64,000 nucleotides of DNA, from assembly GCF_002019765.1 (NCBI RefSeq), contig NZ_KV917380.1, forward strand, positions 1,507,858-1,571,857, given 5' to 3'. Of the stretch, positions 51,348 through 61,073 are shown in pieces. Numbering within the stretch: position 1 is the stretch's first letter; each line of letters opens with the position of its first letter. Under the pieces are notes generated by a model. The model made no database searches. It was not told where the DNA came from and was given only the letters and a program-made list of their open reading frames with translations. The DNA comes from Shouchella oshimensis. Lineage in GTDB: Bacteria > Bacillota > Bacilli > Bacillales > Bacillaceae_D. Both the position numbers and the translations under genes were made by a program.

Positions 51348-51789
51348 AGGATTTACGTACGTTGAACAGTTAATTGGTTTAAGTATCGTTAGCTTTATCA
51401 TTTTGCTATTCACCAACCTTTTTCTGCTCATCCAGACGGATGTTCACTATAGCAATGGTGATGTGATTCGCTTTTTAAATCATATTAATCAAGACGTTAA
51501 AGAAGCGGACATGATAAGGTGGCAGAATCAAGCATTAGAAATCATTATTGATGGTGCAGTCATTTCGTATGAGTTAAGGATGGAGTCAAGAATACAGCGC
51601 TTTAAAGATAAAAAAGGTTTAGTGATCTTATTAGACGATGTAGCCACTTTTCATTGCGCACCGCCGTTATCTGATCACCAGTTTTATGGGCAGCTACATT
51701 GTTCCATTACACTTGAAACGGGTCAACAGTTTGAAAGGCTGTTTGTTTCGACGAAAGAGTGGGTGCATGCTTATCAAACATTCAGATGA
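51322..51789 (+). CDS. comGF: ComGF, minor pseudopilin
   Basis: The protein has 155 residues from GTG 51322, overlapping comGE by 26 bases. Pilin leader HEGFTYVEQLIGLSIVSFIILL; the soluble part follows the ComGF pattern (LNHINQDVKEAD, ISYELRMESRIQRFKDKKG). Confidence 0.88.
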   Translation: MSMRWHNHEGFTYVEQLIGLSIVSFIILLFTNLFLLIQTDVHYSNGDVIRFLNHINQDVKEADMIRWQNQALEIIIDGAVISYELRMESRIQRFKDKKGLVILLDDVATFHCAPPLSDHQFYGQLHCSITLETGQQFERLFVSTKEWVHAYQTFR

Positions 51790-52129
51790 GGGGATGGTCT
51801 TTTTGCCAACCCTCTTTTTTCTGCTTCTGCTAACACTTTATCTTTTATGGCAAGTGGACTATTATCACCGTGAACAAGCTTATTTACACAACCAAAAAAA
51901 TCTTATGCACCTTGAAAATTTACTGCACATCGGCGTTCAAAAAGCGGTGACGAACCATGAACATGATTTTTTTATACGACTTCCAATTGGAGATGTTTTA
52001 GGAGAGCGCTTAGAAGACAGTGAAGGTACGTATAAGCTCAAAGCAACGCTTCGTAATGGGAAAGAACGAGTCGCTACCTTTACAGTAAGTCCATCAGGTG
52101 AGATGCTTCATTATAAAGAAGGGGACTAG
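51767..52129 (+). CDS. comGG: ComGG, minor pseudopilin
   Basis: The protein has 120 residues from ATG 51767, overlapping comGF by 23 bases. The leader DEGMVFLPTLFFLLLL is hydrophobic but lacks the glutamate at +5, as is usual in ComGG. It has one hydrophobic N-terminal segment and a beta-rich end. Confidence 0.82.
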   Translation: MLIKHSDEGMVFLPTLFFLLLLTLYLLWQVDYYHREQAYLHNQKNLMHLENLLHIGVQKAVTNHEHDFFIRLPIGDVLGERLEDSEGTYKLKATLRNGKERVATFTVSPSGEMLHYKEGD

Positions 52130-52174
52130 CATACGATTAAAGGATCTTGGGAAGACTAAAGGGGAGGTGAGAAT

Positions 52175-52360
52175 ATGTCTTTCCAAGATTTATTAAAATT
52201 TGCAACCCAGGAAGCCGTAAAAAAAATCGATCAACCGAAATCGGAGCGTACGGAAAAACGTGAGCAAAAGAAGAAGGAACGAGAACCTCTTTCTCATTGG
52301 GCATTTGGCATGGCCCCATTTGCACTTTCAGTCTTGAAAAGGCAGCTTAAACGGAAGTAA
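52175..52360 (+). CDS. yqzE: YqzE-family small protein
   Basis: The protein has 61 residues (B. subtilis about 60). Pattern of YqzE: helical start SFQDLLKFATQEAVKKIDQPKSE, Lys/Glu-rich middle, WAFGMAPFALSVL and basic end. It follows comGG by 45 bases, as in B. subtilis, and has GGGGAGGTGAG. Function unknown. Confidence 0.85.
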   Translation: MSFQDLLKFATQEAVKKIDQPKSERTEKREQKKKEREPLSHWAFGMAPFALSVLKRQLKRK

Positions 52361-52363
52361 GCA

Positions 52364-52393
52364 TTTACAAAAAATCATATTCTCGTATATAAT
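52364..52393 (+). promoter_or_regulatory. SigA promoter of yqgY
   Basis: TTTACA (52364-52369), 18 bases, TATAAT (52388-52393), 40 bases before the ATG. Confidence 0.7.
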
Positions 52394-52432
52394 GGGTAGG
52401 ACAGCCGTTTAAGAAGAGGAGGGGTAGACATG

Positions 52433-52675
52433 ATGGATCGCATGTATCGAGGCCTAGGTTTTTGGACAGGAATTTTTGCAGTTTTATTTTACATTGGCAA
52501 TATGTATAATATGTCTCTCCTGTTTTTTGCGCAAACATTTATTTTAATTGCGCTTGGCTACCTAAAGCTGTCTGAACGTGTATATGTGTATATTTTTGCA
52601 GGCTATTGTACGGTGTTTTTTGTAGGTTTTACATACTACGCTCTTTTTATCAATGTACCGAGCTTTGGGCACTAA
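52433..52675 (+). CDS. yqgY: YqgY, DUF2626 membrane protein
   Basis: The protein has 80 residues with three short hydrophobic segments. The start MDRMYRGLGFWTGIFAVLFYIG matches YqgY (MERMYR... in B. subtilis), so I take ATG 52433 over 52430. The family is of unknown function. Neighbours yqgX and yqgW agree with B. subtilis order. Confidence 0.88.
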   Translation: MDRMYRGLGFWTGIFAVLFYIGNMYNMSLLFFAQTFILIALGYLKLSERVYVYIFAGYCTVFFVGFTYYALFINVPSFGH

Positions 52676-52689
52676 TATATACATACAGT

Positions 52690-52725
52690 AAACCGCCGCT
52701 TAACGTGAGTAAGCAGCGGTTTCTT
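52690..52725. terminator. Bidirectional terminator between yqgY and yqgX
   Basis: AAACCGC-C-GCTTA and TAAGC-A-GCGGTTT pair with one mismatch, with A/T flanks on both strands. Confidence 0.75.
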
Positions 52726-53358
52726 TTAATACCCTGTGAGAAACGGGTTGTGATCCATTTCTTGACCGATTGTCGTAAGAGGGCCATGCCCAGATGCAAC
52801 AATTGTTCGTTCGGGTAAAGGTAGTATCTTATTATGAATGCTTGCTAATAATAAAGTGTGGTCGCCTCCACGAAGATCTGTACGACCGATACTTTGCTGG
52901 AATAAAACATCACCTGAAAATAAAACGGCTTCTTTTTGATAATAATAGGAGACACTTCCAGGTGAGTGTCCAGGTGTGTGGAAAACAGAAAACGTAAAGG
53001 TGCCTATTGTTAATGACTTCTCGTTTGTAAGTAAATGATCTGCAGGCTTCGCAGTTGTTATTGGCCGTCCTGTCAGGCGTGAGGAACCATTTAGGGCAGG
53101 GTCCTCTAACCAATGGCGTTCTTTCGTATGTAAGTATACAGGTATGGAAAAGGTGTCTCGAACCGCATCTACCGCACCAATGTGGTCAAAGTGTGCATGT
53201 GTGAGTAAGATCGCAAGTGGCGTAAGCTGTTCACGTTTCAACCAAGTTATAAGTGCTTCAGCATCCCCGCCTGGGTCGAAGATGACGGCTTCTTTATCGT
53301 CGTTATACAGTACGTAAGCATTCGTTTGAATGGGACCTAATGGGATTTGTTTAAACAT
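52726..53358 (-). CDS. yqgX: YqgX, metallo-beta-lactamase-fold hydrolase (glyoxalase II-like)
   Basis: The protein has 210 residues. MBL motif THAHFDHIG (HxHxDH), later ligands in HTPGHSPGS, GDVLF and GHGPLT. Family members hydrolyse thioesters such as S-lactoylglutathione; in Bacillus, which uses bacillithiol, YqgX is reported to act on S-lactoyl-bacillithiol. It is placed as in B. subtilis, between yqgY and yqgW. Confidence 0.92.
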   Translation of the reverse strand: MFKQIPLGPIQTNAYVLYNDDKEAVIFDPGGDAEALITWLKREQLTPLAILLTHAHFDHIGAVDAVRDTFSIPVYLHTKERHWLEDPALNGSSRLTGRPITTAKPADHLLTNEKSLTIGTFTFSVFHTPGHSPGSVSYYYQKEAVLFSGDVLFQQSIGRTDLRGGDHTLLLASIHNKILPLPERTIVASGHGPLTTIGQEMDHNPFLTGY

Positions 53359-53483
53359 ATGAAACCTCCTTTACTTATGAAGTAAAGTGTATCATAGCAC
53401 TCCTTATTAGGAAAAGAAGAGCCCTCGACAAACGCTATGAAAACGAGTACAATAAAATCAAATACATACTGGAGGAAAAGCAC

Positions 53484-53669
53484 ATGGTTTTTGCAGGTTT
53501 AGCATTATTAGTAGCAATTTTTTCTTTTGCAGGTGCCATCGTTAGTTTAAAGCGAAAAAACTTTTTTGCGGTAGGCTTTAGTGGAGTATCTGTACTTGTT
53601 TTTGGTTTCTTTTCAATCGCAACAATCTATGCCTATATTGTTCGTGGTGGAGGAGTTCCATTAGAATAG
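53484..53669 (+). CDS. yqgW: YqgW, DUF2759 small membrane protein
   Basis: The protein has 61 residues with two hydrophobic spans (VFAGLALLVAIFSFAGAIV and FFSIATIYAYIV) joined by basic KRKNFF. ATG 53484 after TGGAGG. Matches the DUF2759/YqgW family by size and place. Function unknown. Confidence 0.82.
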   Translation: MVFAGLALLVAIFSFAGAIVSLKRKNFFAVGFSGVSVLVFGFFSIATIYAYIVRGGGVPLE

Positions 53670-53678
53670 GGTGAAAAC

Positions 53679-53710
53679 AAAAACCAAGCTGCATAAGTAG
53701 CTTGGTTTTT
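53679..53710. terminator. Bidirectional terminator between yqgW and yqhG
   Basis: AAAAACCAAGCT and AGCTTGGTTTTT form a 12-bp stem with an 8-base loop. Confidence 0.85.
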
Positions 53711-54509
53711 AATGTTGGAACAGTTGTTGATGGAGGTAAAAAATGCCTCCATTTACAATCGAAATGTTAATATGAGGCTCATACCGCTCCCGTAATGCTT
53801 CTTTTTCAGCAAAGTAACTGTCTGGCTTATCTTCTATGCCTTCATAAAAGGATTCCAATAAGGCTTCGTCATAAGTCCAACGCTTCTTAGCCGCTAATGC
53901 CCACTCCGTTGGTTCGTTTTCAATATACGTTTTCATCACTTTTTGAAGTCGCGTGATGCCAGACTCTACCTTAATAAGGGGAGAAAGAGTAAAGCAATAA
54001 TCAGGAATTTTAGGCGTTAAAGTAAGCTGCTGCACCTTTTCAAAAAATTGAGGAACGATTTGTCCGTGAATTAAATTTAGACCGAGTGACAGAAGAATGT
54101 CCTTTTTTCGATCACACTGAAACGACAGCTTAGCATTGATGGAAAGCCAAGGGTGCAGAGGGTGCGAGCCTGCTGTAACGTTTGACTTCGTTTCGTACAT
54201 GCGTATAAAAGAACCGAGCTCATTAGCCGAATCAAAAATCTGAGATAAACGGGGGGAACCGAAATGAATAACTTCTCCTTGAAGGTCTTCTGGACAACGA
54301 TTTTGATCTGTAATGAGCGTGATTGTCATCGGATTCGGTTCAGAACCGATTTTCTCTTGGTAATGCCAATAAAAAGGACGGTTCATTAGAGCTTTATCGA
54401 GTTTAATGGATAGTTTAACCGTTAAATGAGCCGGGGATTCTTCCACTAGCGTACTATCATGTGTAAGAAAATAGCGCTTCAAATAGCTGTGAATATCAAG
54501 CTGATTCAT
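53709..54509 (-). CDS. yqhG: YqhG, conserved Bacillus protein
   Basis: The protein has 266 residues (B. subtilis about 265). No recognised domain; acidic and mixed alpha/beta. The yqhG-yqhH pair divergent from gcvT is the B. subtilis order. It overlaps the helicase gene by 14 bases, so it is translationally coupled. A shared role with YqhH is likely but unknown. Confidence 0.88.
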   Translation of the reverse strand: MNQLDIHSYLKRYFLTHDSTLVEESPAHLTVKLSIKLDKALMNRPFYWHYQEKIGSEPNPMTITLITDQNRCPEDLQGEVIHFGSPRLSQIFDSANELGSFIRMYETKSNVTAGSHPLHPWLSINAKLSFQCDRKKDILLSLGLNLIHGQIVPQFFEKVQQLTLTPKIPDYCFTLSPLIKVESGITRLQKVMKTYIENEPTEWALAAKKRWTYDEALLESFYEGIEDKPDSYFAEKEALRERYEPHINISIVNGGIFYLHQQLFQH

Positions 54510-56172
54510 GGTCCTCTTTCTCCTCGTTTTCTGACTTTAATTCTTCTTGAGCTTCGTTAATCACGGCAGCGAGGTGATCGAATTTGATTTTCATTTCACC
54601 GTCTGAGGAAGAGTGTTCAATAATATTATTGACATGTTCATCTAAATTCGGTAGTTCAATCTTGGCAAGAATATCATCTAGTTGACCGATAACAGATTCA
54701 AATAAATGAATTTTATCGTATAACAAGTCTAATATTTTCTGTTCAACAGTATCTTGAACAGCGAAATTATAAATTTGCACATCATGTTGCTGCCCTAAGC
54801 GATGCAAGCGTCCAATTCGTTGTTCAATACGCATCGGATTCCATGGAAGGTCATAGTTAATAATGTGGTGACAAAATTGCAAGTTAATCCCTTCCCCACC
54901 TGCTTCAGTTGCAATTAATACTTGAGCATGGTTTTTAAAGAGCTCACGCATCCAATCTTTTTTTCCACGTTTAAATCCCCCTCGAAATGGTACAGATGTA
55001 ATGTGATGTTGTTTAAAAAACCATTGCAAATAGAGTTGTGTTGCACGATACTCTGTAAAAATGATGACTTTATCCTTTATTGTTTTAATTAGCTCTAACG
55101 CTTTTTCTGCTTTCGCATGGCCCTCAATTGTAGCCGCTTCGTTTAGAAGGTTGACTGCATAACTAGGGTCATTTCCATTTTCTTGGGCTTTTTCAATCGT
55201 ATTTTTTAACGTCATAAACACCGCTTCTCGACTTGAGCACAATTCTCGCTTTAAGGTTAGTAAAGTAAAGTGATTCAGTGCCCCTTTACTTTGTTCTAGT
55301 TTTTCATAGAACTGGCGTTCACTCGCACTAAAATCAATAGGGATTGTTTGAACAACGCGCTTTGTCCATTCAATACCTGTATCCTCGCGTCTGTTACGTA
55401 CCATTACTTTTTGAACAAGGGAACGCAGTTGTTCATCATTTTTAGCTGACCGTTTATCAGAGCGAAAGGCTTTATCAAAACTTTCAATGTTCCCTAGATG
55501 TCCAGGCTTAAGCAAGGAAACTAAATTAAAGATTTCCTCAAGCTTGTTTTGAACAGGAGTCGCTGTTAAAAGCAAACAGTACTTCTTTTTTAGCAATCGG
55601 ATAAATTCATAGTTTTTTGTTTTAGGATTTTTTAATTTATGTGCTTCATCAATAATGACCATGTCATATGGTTGATCTAAGACAATGTCACGGTGGGGTG
55701 CCCGTTTAGCTGTATCAATGGAGGCAACAACTACATCGCATTGTTCCCACACATATGCTTTTTTTTGTGAAATAGCTGGAATAAAGAACTTTGAATTAAG
55801 CTCATTTGCCCACTGAGAAACAAGGGAAGCAGGTACTAAAATAAGGGCTTTCTTCACTAGACCACGGATCATGTATTCCTTTAAAACAAGGCCTGCTTCA
55901 ATAGTCTTACCTAATCCTACTTCGTCAGCAAGAATGGCTTTTCCATGCATCTCCTCAATAACGGTTTCTGCCGCTTCAATTTGGTGTTGATAAGGCTCAA
56001 GCTGCGGGAGGTATCGTGGTGCCACAAGTCCGCTAAATTCTGGTATTTGTAAATGTTGCTGCGCTTCAAAAGCAAGTTTATAGGTTTCAAAGTCTGACCA
56101 AGGACCATCTTGATCGATCTTCTCTAAAAACCGAACATTCCAGTCTTTATCGAAATTAATGTTAATATCCAA
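54496..56172 (-). CDS. yqhH: YqhH, SNF2/RapA-type helicase-like ATPase
   Basis: The protein has 558 residues from TTG 56172, which is spaced about 9 bases from AAAGGATG; a GTG at 56181 is too close to that site. SNF2 motifs: ILADEVGLGKTIEAGL (I), LVPASLVSQW (Ia), IIDEAHKLKN (II, DEAH), LLTATPVQN (III), and in the second lobe EAGGEGINLQ and RIGRLHRLGQ. The sequence follows YqhH closely. Probably an RNA polymerase or nucleic acid remodelling ATPase like RapA; this is inference. Divergent from gcvT. Confidence 0.93.
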   Translation of the reverse strand: MDININFDKDWNVRFLEKIDQDGPWSDFETYKLAFEAQQHLQIPEFSGLVAPRYLPQLEPYQHQIEAAETVIEEMHGKAILADEVGLGKTIEAGLVLKEYMIRGLVKKALILVPASLVSQWANELNSKFFIPAISQKKAYVWEQCDVVVASIDTAKRAPHRDIVLDQPYDMVIIDEAHKLKNPKTKNYEFIRLLKKKYCLLLTATPVQNKLEEIFNLVSLLKPGHLGNIESFDKAFRSDKRSAKNDEQLRSLVQKVMVRNRREDTGIEWTKRVVQTIPIDFSASERQFYEKLEQSKGALNHFTLLTLKRELCSSREAVFMTLKNTIEKAQENGNDPSYAVNLLNEAATIEGHAKAEKALELIKTIKDKVIIFTEYRATQLYLQWFFKQHHITSVPFRGGFKRGKKDWMRELFKNHAQVLIATEAGGEGINLQFCHHIINYDLPWNPMRIEQRIGRLHRLGQQHDVQIYNFAVQDTVEQKILDLLYDKIHLFESVIGQLDDILAKIELPNLDEHVNNIIEHSSSDGEMKIKFDHLAAVINEAQEELKSENEEKEDHESA

Positions 56173-56324
56173 CGGGTTCACATCCTTTATATTAAGAAAA
56201 AATATGCTGAATTTGCGAAAAATCTGTTGCTTATTTATTTGTCCGTTGGTAGGATTAAAAGTGTTAACAGACTCTTTTTAGTATGGACGAATTCCAGCTT
56301 TTTAAACGATAAGCGAATTGAATA

Positions 56325-56520
56325 AAGCGGATGATAGTAAAGGGAGAGACTATGTGATTCATAAGCATAGCGCCGAAGGAGCAAACATATGTGAATCTCT
56401 CAGGCAAAAAAGACTTTTACTGGACGCATCTCTGGAGAGCGCTTGATGAGCAAGCCACCTACGAAGACAATTCAGACTAAGAACCATCTGAATGAAACTT
56501 TCTGGTTCAAAGGACAGAGC
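56325..56520 (+). promoter_or_regulatory. Tandem glycine riboswitch upstream of gcvT
   Basis: Two aptamers of the gcvT class. First: GGGAGAGAC (56342), GCGCCGAAGGAGCAA (56370-56384) and AATCTCTCAGGCAAAA. Second: ATCTCTGGAGAGCGC (56428 on), CCACCTACGAAGAC and a 3' GGACAGAG. Order, linker and following terminator match the B. subtilis element, which turns the gcv operon on when glycine is bound. Confidence 0.93.
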
Positions 56521-56552
56521 AAACACCGTTGTGTTTGCTTTGTCCTTTTTTT
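56509..56552 (+). terminator. Expression-platform terminator of the glycine riboswitch
   Basis: An 18-bp stem from AAAGGACAGAG to its complement around CGTT, then seven T. Its 5' arm overlaps the 3' strand of the second aptamer, so glycine binding and terminator formation exclude each other. Confidence 0.9.
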
Positions 56553-56582
56553 ATCGGTCAAGAACTTAGAGGAGGGGTACAT

Positions 56583-57677
56583 ATGACGTTACAACGAACA
56601 CCTTTATTTGAAGAATATCAAAATCTTGCAAAAACAGTTGATTTTGGTGGTTGGGAAATGCCCGTTTCGTTTAGTGGAATTAAAGCAGAGCACTTTGCGG
56701 TTCGCGGGTCAGCTGGACTATTTGATGTATCACACATGGGTGAATTAGAAGTAGAGGGACCAGATGCGCTAAGTAATTTACAAAGACTTTTGACAAATGA
56801 TCTTTCAAAGATGGAAGATGGTCAGGCCCAGTACCATGCAATGTGCACAGAAAGCGGGGGGACGGTAGATGATTTAATCGTTTATCGTCGCTCGGAGGAT
56901 GCGTATGTACTTGTTCTGAATGCTGCTAATATTGAGTCGGATATTGCTTGGATTCAAGAGCACATTCAAGGGGATGTAAGCTTGAACAACGTGTCGAAAG
57001 AAACGGCGCTACTCGCTGTTCAAGGGCCTAAAGCGGTGAACATTTTACAAACACTCACAGAAACGACGATTACGAACATCAAACCATTTCGTTTCCAAGA
57101 AGGTGTATCCCTTGGAGGGGTACCGACCTTTCTTTCAAGAACAGGCTATACAGGAGAAGACGGTTTTGAACTGTATGTTTCTCACACTGATGCACCTGGG
57201 CTTTGGAACAAGATTTTAAAAGCAGGAGAACCGTTCGGTCTGCTTCCGTGTGGATTAGGGGCAAGAGATACTTTACGATTTGAAGCGAAATTGGCACTAT
57301 ACGGTCAAGAACTGAATCGTGAAATTTCCCCAATTGAAGCTGGCATCGGTTTTGCAGTTAAAGTAGATAAAGCGACTCCTTTTATTGGTCAAAAGGCATT
57401 AAAAGCGCAAAAAACGGAAGGCCCAACTCGGAAACTAGTTGGAATTGAAATGATTGGAAGAGGTATACCTAGACATGGTTATGAGGTCTATAAAGAGGAT
57501 AAGAAGATCGGGGTTGTAACGTCTGGAACACAATCACCGACTTTAGGAAAAAATGTTGGACTCGTCTTACTAGATGCCGACTTTTCCGCATTAGATACTG
57601 AAGTAACCGTTCATATTCGTGGTAAAAACATTCTAGCTAAAGTAGTGAAAACGCCATTTTATAAACGCAGTGTTTAA
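56583..57677 (+). CDS. gcvT: Aminomethyltransferase, glycine cleavage T protein
   Basis: Transfers the aminomethyl group from the lipoyl H protein to tetrahydrofolate, releasing ammonia. 364 residues (B. subtilis 362), ATG 56583 after GGAGGGG; an upstream GTG in frame lies inside the riboswitch terminator and is rejected. Motifs [41 protein letters not shown] and [12 protein letters not shown] are present. First gene of gcvT-gcvPA-gcvPB. Confidence 0.97.
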   Translation: MTLQRTPLFEEYQNLAKTVDFGGWEMPVSFSGIKAEHFAVRGSAGLFDVSHMGELEVEGPDALSNLQRLLTNDLSKMEDGQAQYHAMCTESGGTVDDLIVYRRSEDAYVLVLNAANIESDIAWIQEHIQGDVSLNNVSKETALLAVQGPKAVNILQTLTETTITNIKPFRFQEGVSLGGVPTFLSRTGYTGEDGFELYVSHTDAPGLWNKILKAGEPFGLLPCGLGARDTLRFEAKLALYGQELNREISPIEAGIGFAVKVDKATPFIGQKALKAQKTEGPTRKLVGIEMIGRGIPRHGYEVYKEDKKIGVVTSGTQSPTLGKNVGLVLLDADFSALDTEVTVHIRGKNILAKVVKTPFYKRSV

Positions 57678-57697
57678 GATAAAGGGAGGAATTTTGA

Positions 57698-59044
57698 GTG
57701 GAAGTACATCGTTATCTACCAATGACTGAAGAAGATAAACAAGATATGCTACAAGCAATTGGTGTTCAATCAATTGAAGAGTTGTTATCAGATATACCTG
57801 GGGATACACGTTTTAATCGAACATTAGCAATTGAACGAGCATTAAAAGAGCCAGAGTTGCTATCATTTTTTCAGCAACTGGCTAAAGAGAATACATCCAT
57901 TAAAGAATTTCCTTCGTACTTAGGTGCAGGTGTTTATGAACATTATATTCCTTCAATTGTTGATCATGTGATTTCTCGATCAGAATTTTACACAGCGTAT
58001 ACGCCTTATCAACCAGAAATTTCGCAAGGTGAACTACAAGCAATTTTTGAATTTCAAACGATGATTTGTGAGCTGACAGGTATGGATTTAGCCAATTCAT
58101 CTATGTATGATGGGCCAACCGCTTTAGCAGAAGCGGCGATGTTATCAGCAGGGCATACAAAAAAGAAAACGATTCTTGTATCAAAATCGGTTCACCCAGA
58201 AGCAAGAGACGTACTGCGAACAAACGCGTATGGACAAAACTTAGATGTAAAAGAAATTGAAACAAAAGACGGTGTAACGGATGTAGAAGCGTTAAAACAG
58301 CTTCATGATCATGATGTTGCTTGTGTCATTGTTCAACACCCGAATTTCTTTGGAAGCTTAGAGCCGCTGGCCGCTATTGAGGAAATCACTCATTCAACAA
58401 AAGCCCAATTTGTTGTTTCAAGTAATCCTCTTGCCCTTGGTTTATTAAGACCCCCTGGTGAATTCGGGGCAGATATTGTCATTGGAGATGCCCAACCATT
58501 TGGTATTCCGACTCAATTTGGTGGTCCGCATTGTGGTTATTTTGCTACAACAAAAAAATTAATGCGTAAAGTGCCAGGACGTCTAGTTGGTCAAACGGTT
58601 GATGAAAACGGCCATCGAGGCTTTGTGTTAACGTTGCAAGCCCGTGAACAGCACATTCGTCGTGATAAAGCAACGTCAAATATTTGTTCGAATCAAGCAT
58701 TAAATGCGTTAGCTGCCTCTGTAGCAATGACGGCTATTGGGAAAAAAGGCGTAAAAGAAATGGCCACACAAAATGTACAAAAAACAAACTATTTAAAGAA
58801 ACAGCTCCAGCAACAAGGAGTCACTATTCAAGCGTATGGAGCAACATTCAATGAATTTGTCGTTGAACTGAATCAATCAGTTGAACTCGTTAACAAAGCG
58901 CTTTTTAAAAAAGGAATTATTGGTGGATTTAATTTAGCAGAAGTTGATGAAAGCCGTGAAAACCAAATGCTCATTTGTGTGACAGAGTTACGTTCAAAAG
59001 AAGAGTTGGATCACTTTGCAAAAGAACTGGGGGCGTTCGCATGA
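57698..59044 (+). CDS. gcvPA: Glycine dehydrogenase (decarboxylating) subunit 1
   Basis: P protein alpha subunit of the two-subunit type of Gram-positives; 448 residues, GTG 57698 after GGGAGG. Motifs [36 protein letters not shown] and [11 protein letters not shown] are typical. Forms a heterotetramer with GcvPB, in which PLP is bound. Overlaps gcvPB by 4 bases. Confidence 0.96.
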   Translation: MEVHRYLPMTEEDKQDMLQAIGVQSIEELLSDIPGDTRFNRTLAIERALKEPELLSFFQQLAKENTSIKEFPSYLGAGVYEHYIPSIVDHVISRSEFYTAYTPYQPEISQGELQAIFEFQTMICELTGMDLANSSMYDGPTALAEAAMLSAGHTKKKTILVSKSVHPEARDVLRTNAYGQNLDVKEIETKDGVTDVEALKQLHDHDVACVIVQHPNFFGSLEPLAAIEEITHSTKAQFVVSSNPLALGLLRPPGEFGADIVIGDAQPFGIPTQFGGPHCGYFATTKKLMRKVPGRLVGQTVDENGHRGFVLTLQAREQHIRRDKATSNICSNQALNALAASVAMTAIGKKGVKEMATQNVQKTNYLKKQLQQQGVTIQAYGATFNEFVVELNQSVELVNKALFKKGIIGGFNLAEVDESRENQMLICVTELRSKEELDHFAKELGAFA

Positions 59045-60525
59045 CAGTACAAAACGGAGGAATGGCGCTAATCTTTGAAGAAAGCAAAGAAGGGCGACTC
59101 GGACATAGTTTACCAGAACTCGATATTATAGAAGAAGACATAAGTTCCCTTATTCCTGAAGAGTTTTTGCGTGAGCGGGAGCCAGAGTTACCTCAAGTAT
59201 CTGAATTACAAATTATGAGGCACTATACTGCTTTATCAAGACGAAACCATGGTGTAGATTCAGGTTTCTATCCACTAGGCTCATGCACCATGAAATACAA
59301 TCCAAAAGTGAACGAAGATGTAGCGAGAATATCAGGACTAAGCAACGTACACCCTTACCAGCCTGCGTATCAAGTCCAAGGTTCTCTTAAGATGTTGTAT
59401 CAGCTACAAACATCACTTGCAGAAATTACAGGTATGGATGAAGTCACCCTTCAACCAGCAGCTGGTGCTCATGGTGAGTGGACAGGACTCATGATGATTC
59501 GTGCATATCATGAAGCAAATGGAGACTTTAAGCGGACGAAAGTGATTGTACCTGACTCTGCTCACGGTACAAATCCGGCATCAGCAACAGTAGCAGGATT
59601 TGATTCGGTAACAGTTCGAACAAATGAGTATGGTCTTGTTGATTTAGATCATTTACGTGAAGTTGTCAATGAAGAAACGGCAGCGTTAATGCTTACAAAC
59701 CCGAATACACTTGGATTGTTTGAAGCTGATATCGTTGAAATGGCTTCCATTATTCATGAAGCGGGTGGGAAACTCTATTACGATGGTGCTAATTCAAATG
59801 CGATATTAGGCATTACTCGTCCAGGGGATATGGGTTTTGACGTTGTTCACTTAAATTTGCATAAAACATTTACTGGTCCTCATGGAGGCGGCGGACCAGG
59901 TTCAGGCCCTGTTGGTGTAAAGAAAGACTTGTTGCCATTTTTACCAAAACCAGTTTTAGTGAAAAAAGCAGATCAATATGAATTCGATTACCAACGTCCA
60001 CAGTCTATTGGTCGTGTGAAGCCTTACTATGGAAACTACGGCATTAATTTACGTGCATATACGTATATTCGCACAATGGGGGCAGAAGGATTAAGACTCG
60101 TATCTGAATACGCAGTATTAAACGCGAACTATATGATGAGACGATTGGCACCTTATTATGATCTACCATATGCACAGCACTGTAAACATGAGTTTGTGCT
60201 CTCTGGAAGACGTCAAAAGAAGCTGGGTGTTCGTACGCTTGATATAGCGAAACGATTGCTTGATTTTGGCTACCATCCTCCAACTATTTACTTCCCGTTA
60301 AATGTTGAAGAGTGTATGATGATTGAGCCGACTGAGACAGAGTCAAAAGAAACTCTTGATGCTTTTATAGACGCCATGATTCAAATTGCAGTGGAAGCTG
60401 AAAAAACACCAGAAGTGGTTCAAGAAGCGCCACACCATACAGTAGTGAGCCGACTAGATGAAACGTTGGCAGCGAGAAAACCGATTTTAAAATATGAACG
60501 TCATGGAGAAACGGTGCATTCGTAG
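59041..60525 (+). CDS. gcvPB: Glycine dehydrogenase (decarboxylating) subunit 2
   Basis: P protein beta subunit with the PLP-binding lysine in [15 protein letters not shown]; 494 residues. The start ATG 59041 overlaps the gcvPA stop; the later ATG at 59062 is too close to its own GGAGG. Other motifs: [28 protein letters not shown] and [11 protein letters not shown]. Decarboxylates glycine onto lipoyl-H. The H protein gene (gcvH) is not in the operon or the window, as in B. subtilis. Confidence 0.96.
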   Translation: MTVQNGGMALIFEESKEGRLGHSLPELDIIEEDISSLIPEEFLREREPELPQVSELQIMRHYTALSRRNHGVDSGFYPLGSCTMKYNPKVNEDVARISGLSNVHPYQPAYQVQGSLKMLYQLQTSLAEITGMDEVTLQPAAGAHGEWTGLMMIRAYHEANGDFKRTKVIVPDSAHGTNPASATVAGFDSVTVRTNEYGLVDLDHLREVVNEETAALMLTNPNTLGLFEADIVEMASIIHEAGGKLYYDGANSNAILGITRPGDMGFDVVHLNLHKTFTGPHGGGGPGSGPVGVKKDLLPFLPKPVLVKKADQYEFDYQRPQSIGRVKPYYGNYGINLRAYTYIRTMGAEGLRLVSEYAVLNANYMMRRLAPYYDLPYAQHCKHEFVLSGRRQKKLGVRTLDIAKRLLDFGYHPPTIYFPLNVEECMMIEPTETESKETLDAFIDAMIQIAVEAEKTPEVVQEAPHHTVVSRLDETLAARKPILKYERHGETVHS

Positions 60526-60538
60526 TAAGAAATGAAGA

Positions 60539-60567
60539 AAAAGCAGCTGTGCATAACAGCTGCTTTT
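60539..60567. terminator. Bidirectional terminator after gcvPB and yqhL
   Basis: AAAAGCAGCTGT and ACAGCTGCTTTT form a 12-bp stem with a 5-base loop. Confidence 0.88.
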
Positions 60568-60571
60568 CGCT

Positions 60572-60958
60572 TTATTTTTTCTTTTTTACTTTACCTGTCC
60601 ACTTTCGAAAGCCGCCTTTTAGATGAGATATATCTTCGGCTCCACGTTTCTTTTTAATCAGTTTTGCTGCTTGTTTGCTTCGTGCACCTGATTGACAGTA
60701 AATATATACCGGTTGATCTTTGCGAATTTCATTTTGACGCTGACGAAGCTGAGACATTGGAATATTTCGTGCGCCTAAGATATGGCCTCCGTCAAATTCA
60801 CGTGTCTCACGAACATCTATAAGTTGCGCTTTTCGGTAGCCTTTAATAAACTCATCTTGAGATAGTGTTTTTAAATAGTTTGGTGTACGTAACCGAACAA
60901 CGATAAATGTAAGTAATGCAACTGTAAGCACAATAAGAATAATCGTCTGTAATTCCAT
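60572..60958 (-). CDS. yqhL: YqhL, membrane-anchored rhodanese-like protein
   Basis: The protein has 128 residues. N-terminal membrane span (about 4-24), then a single rhodanese domain (LIDVRETREFDGGHILGARNIP) with active-site loop IYCQSGARSKQA (Cys). Basic end (KVKKKK). Sulfurtransferases of this kind carry persulfide; partner unknown. It lies between gcvPB and lipM as in B. subtilis. Confidence 0.93.
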   Translation of the reverse strand: MELQTIILIVLTVALLTFIVVRLRTPNYLKTLSQDEFIKGYRKAQLIDVRETREFDGGHILGARNIPMSQLRQRQNEIRKDQPVYIYCQSGARSKQAAKLIKKKRGAEDISHLKGGFRKWTGKVKKKK

Positions 60959-61073
60959 AATTCTAGCGAACTCCCCTTCAATGTTTCATCTGTCTTTATT
61001 ATATCGATAGGACGTAGGTTTTTCAATCGTAAGTATGCAAAACGAATTCAACAACAAGAAGGAAGCGATTTAG

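Noticed and set aside
56529-56582. Upstream start for gcvT
   Set aside because: It would begin inside the riboswitch terminator; ATG 56583 has GGAGGGG and the family length.
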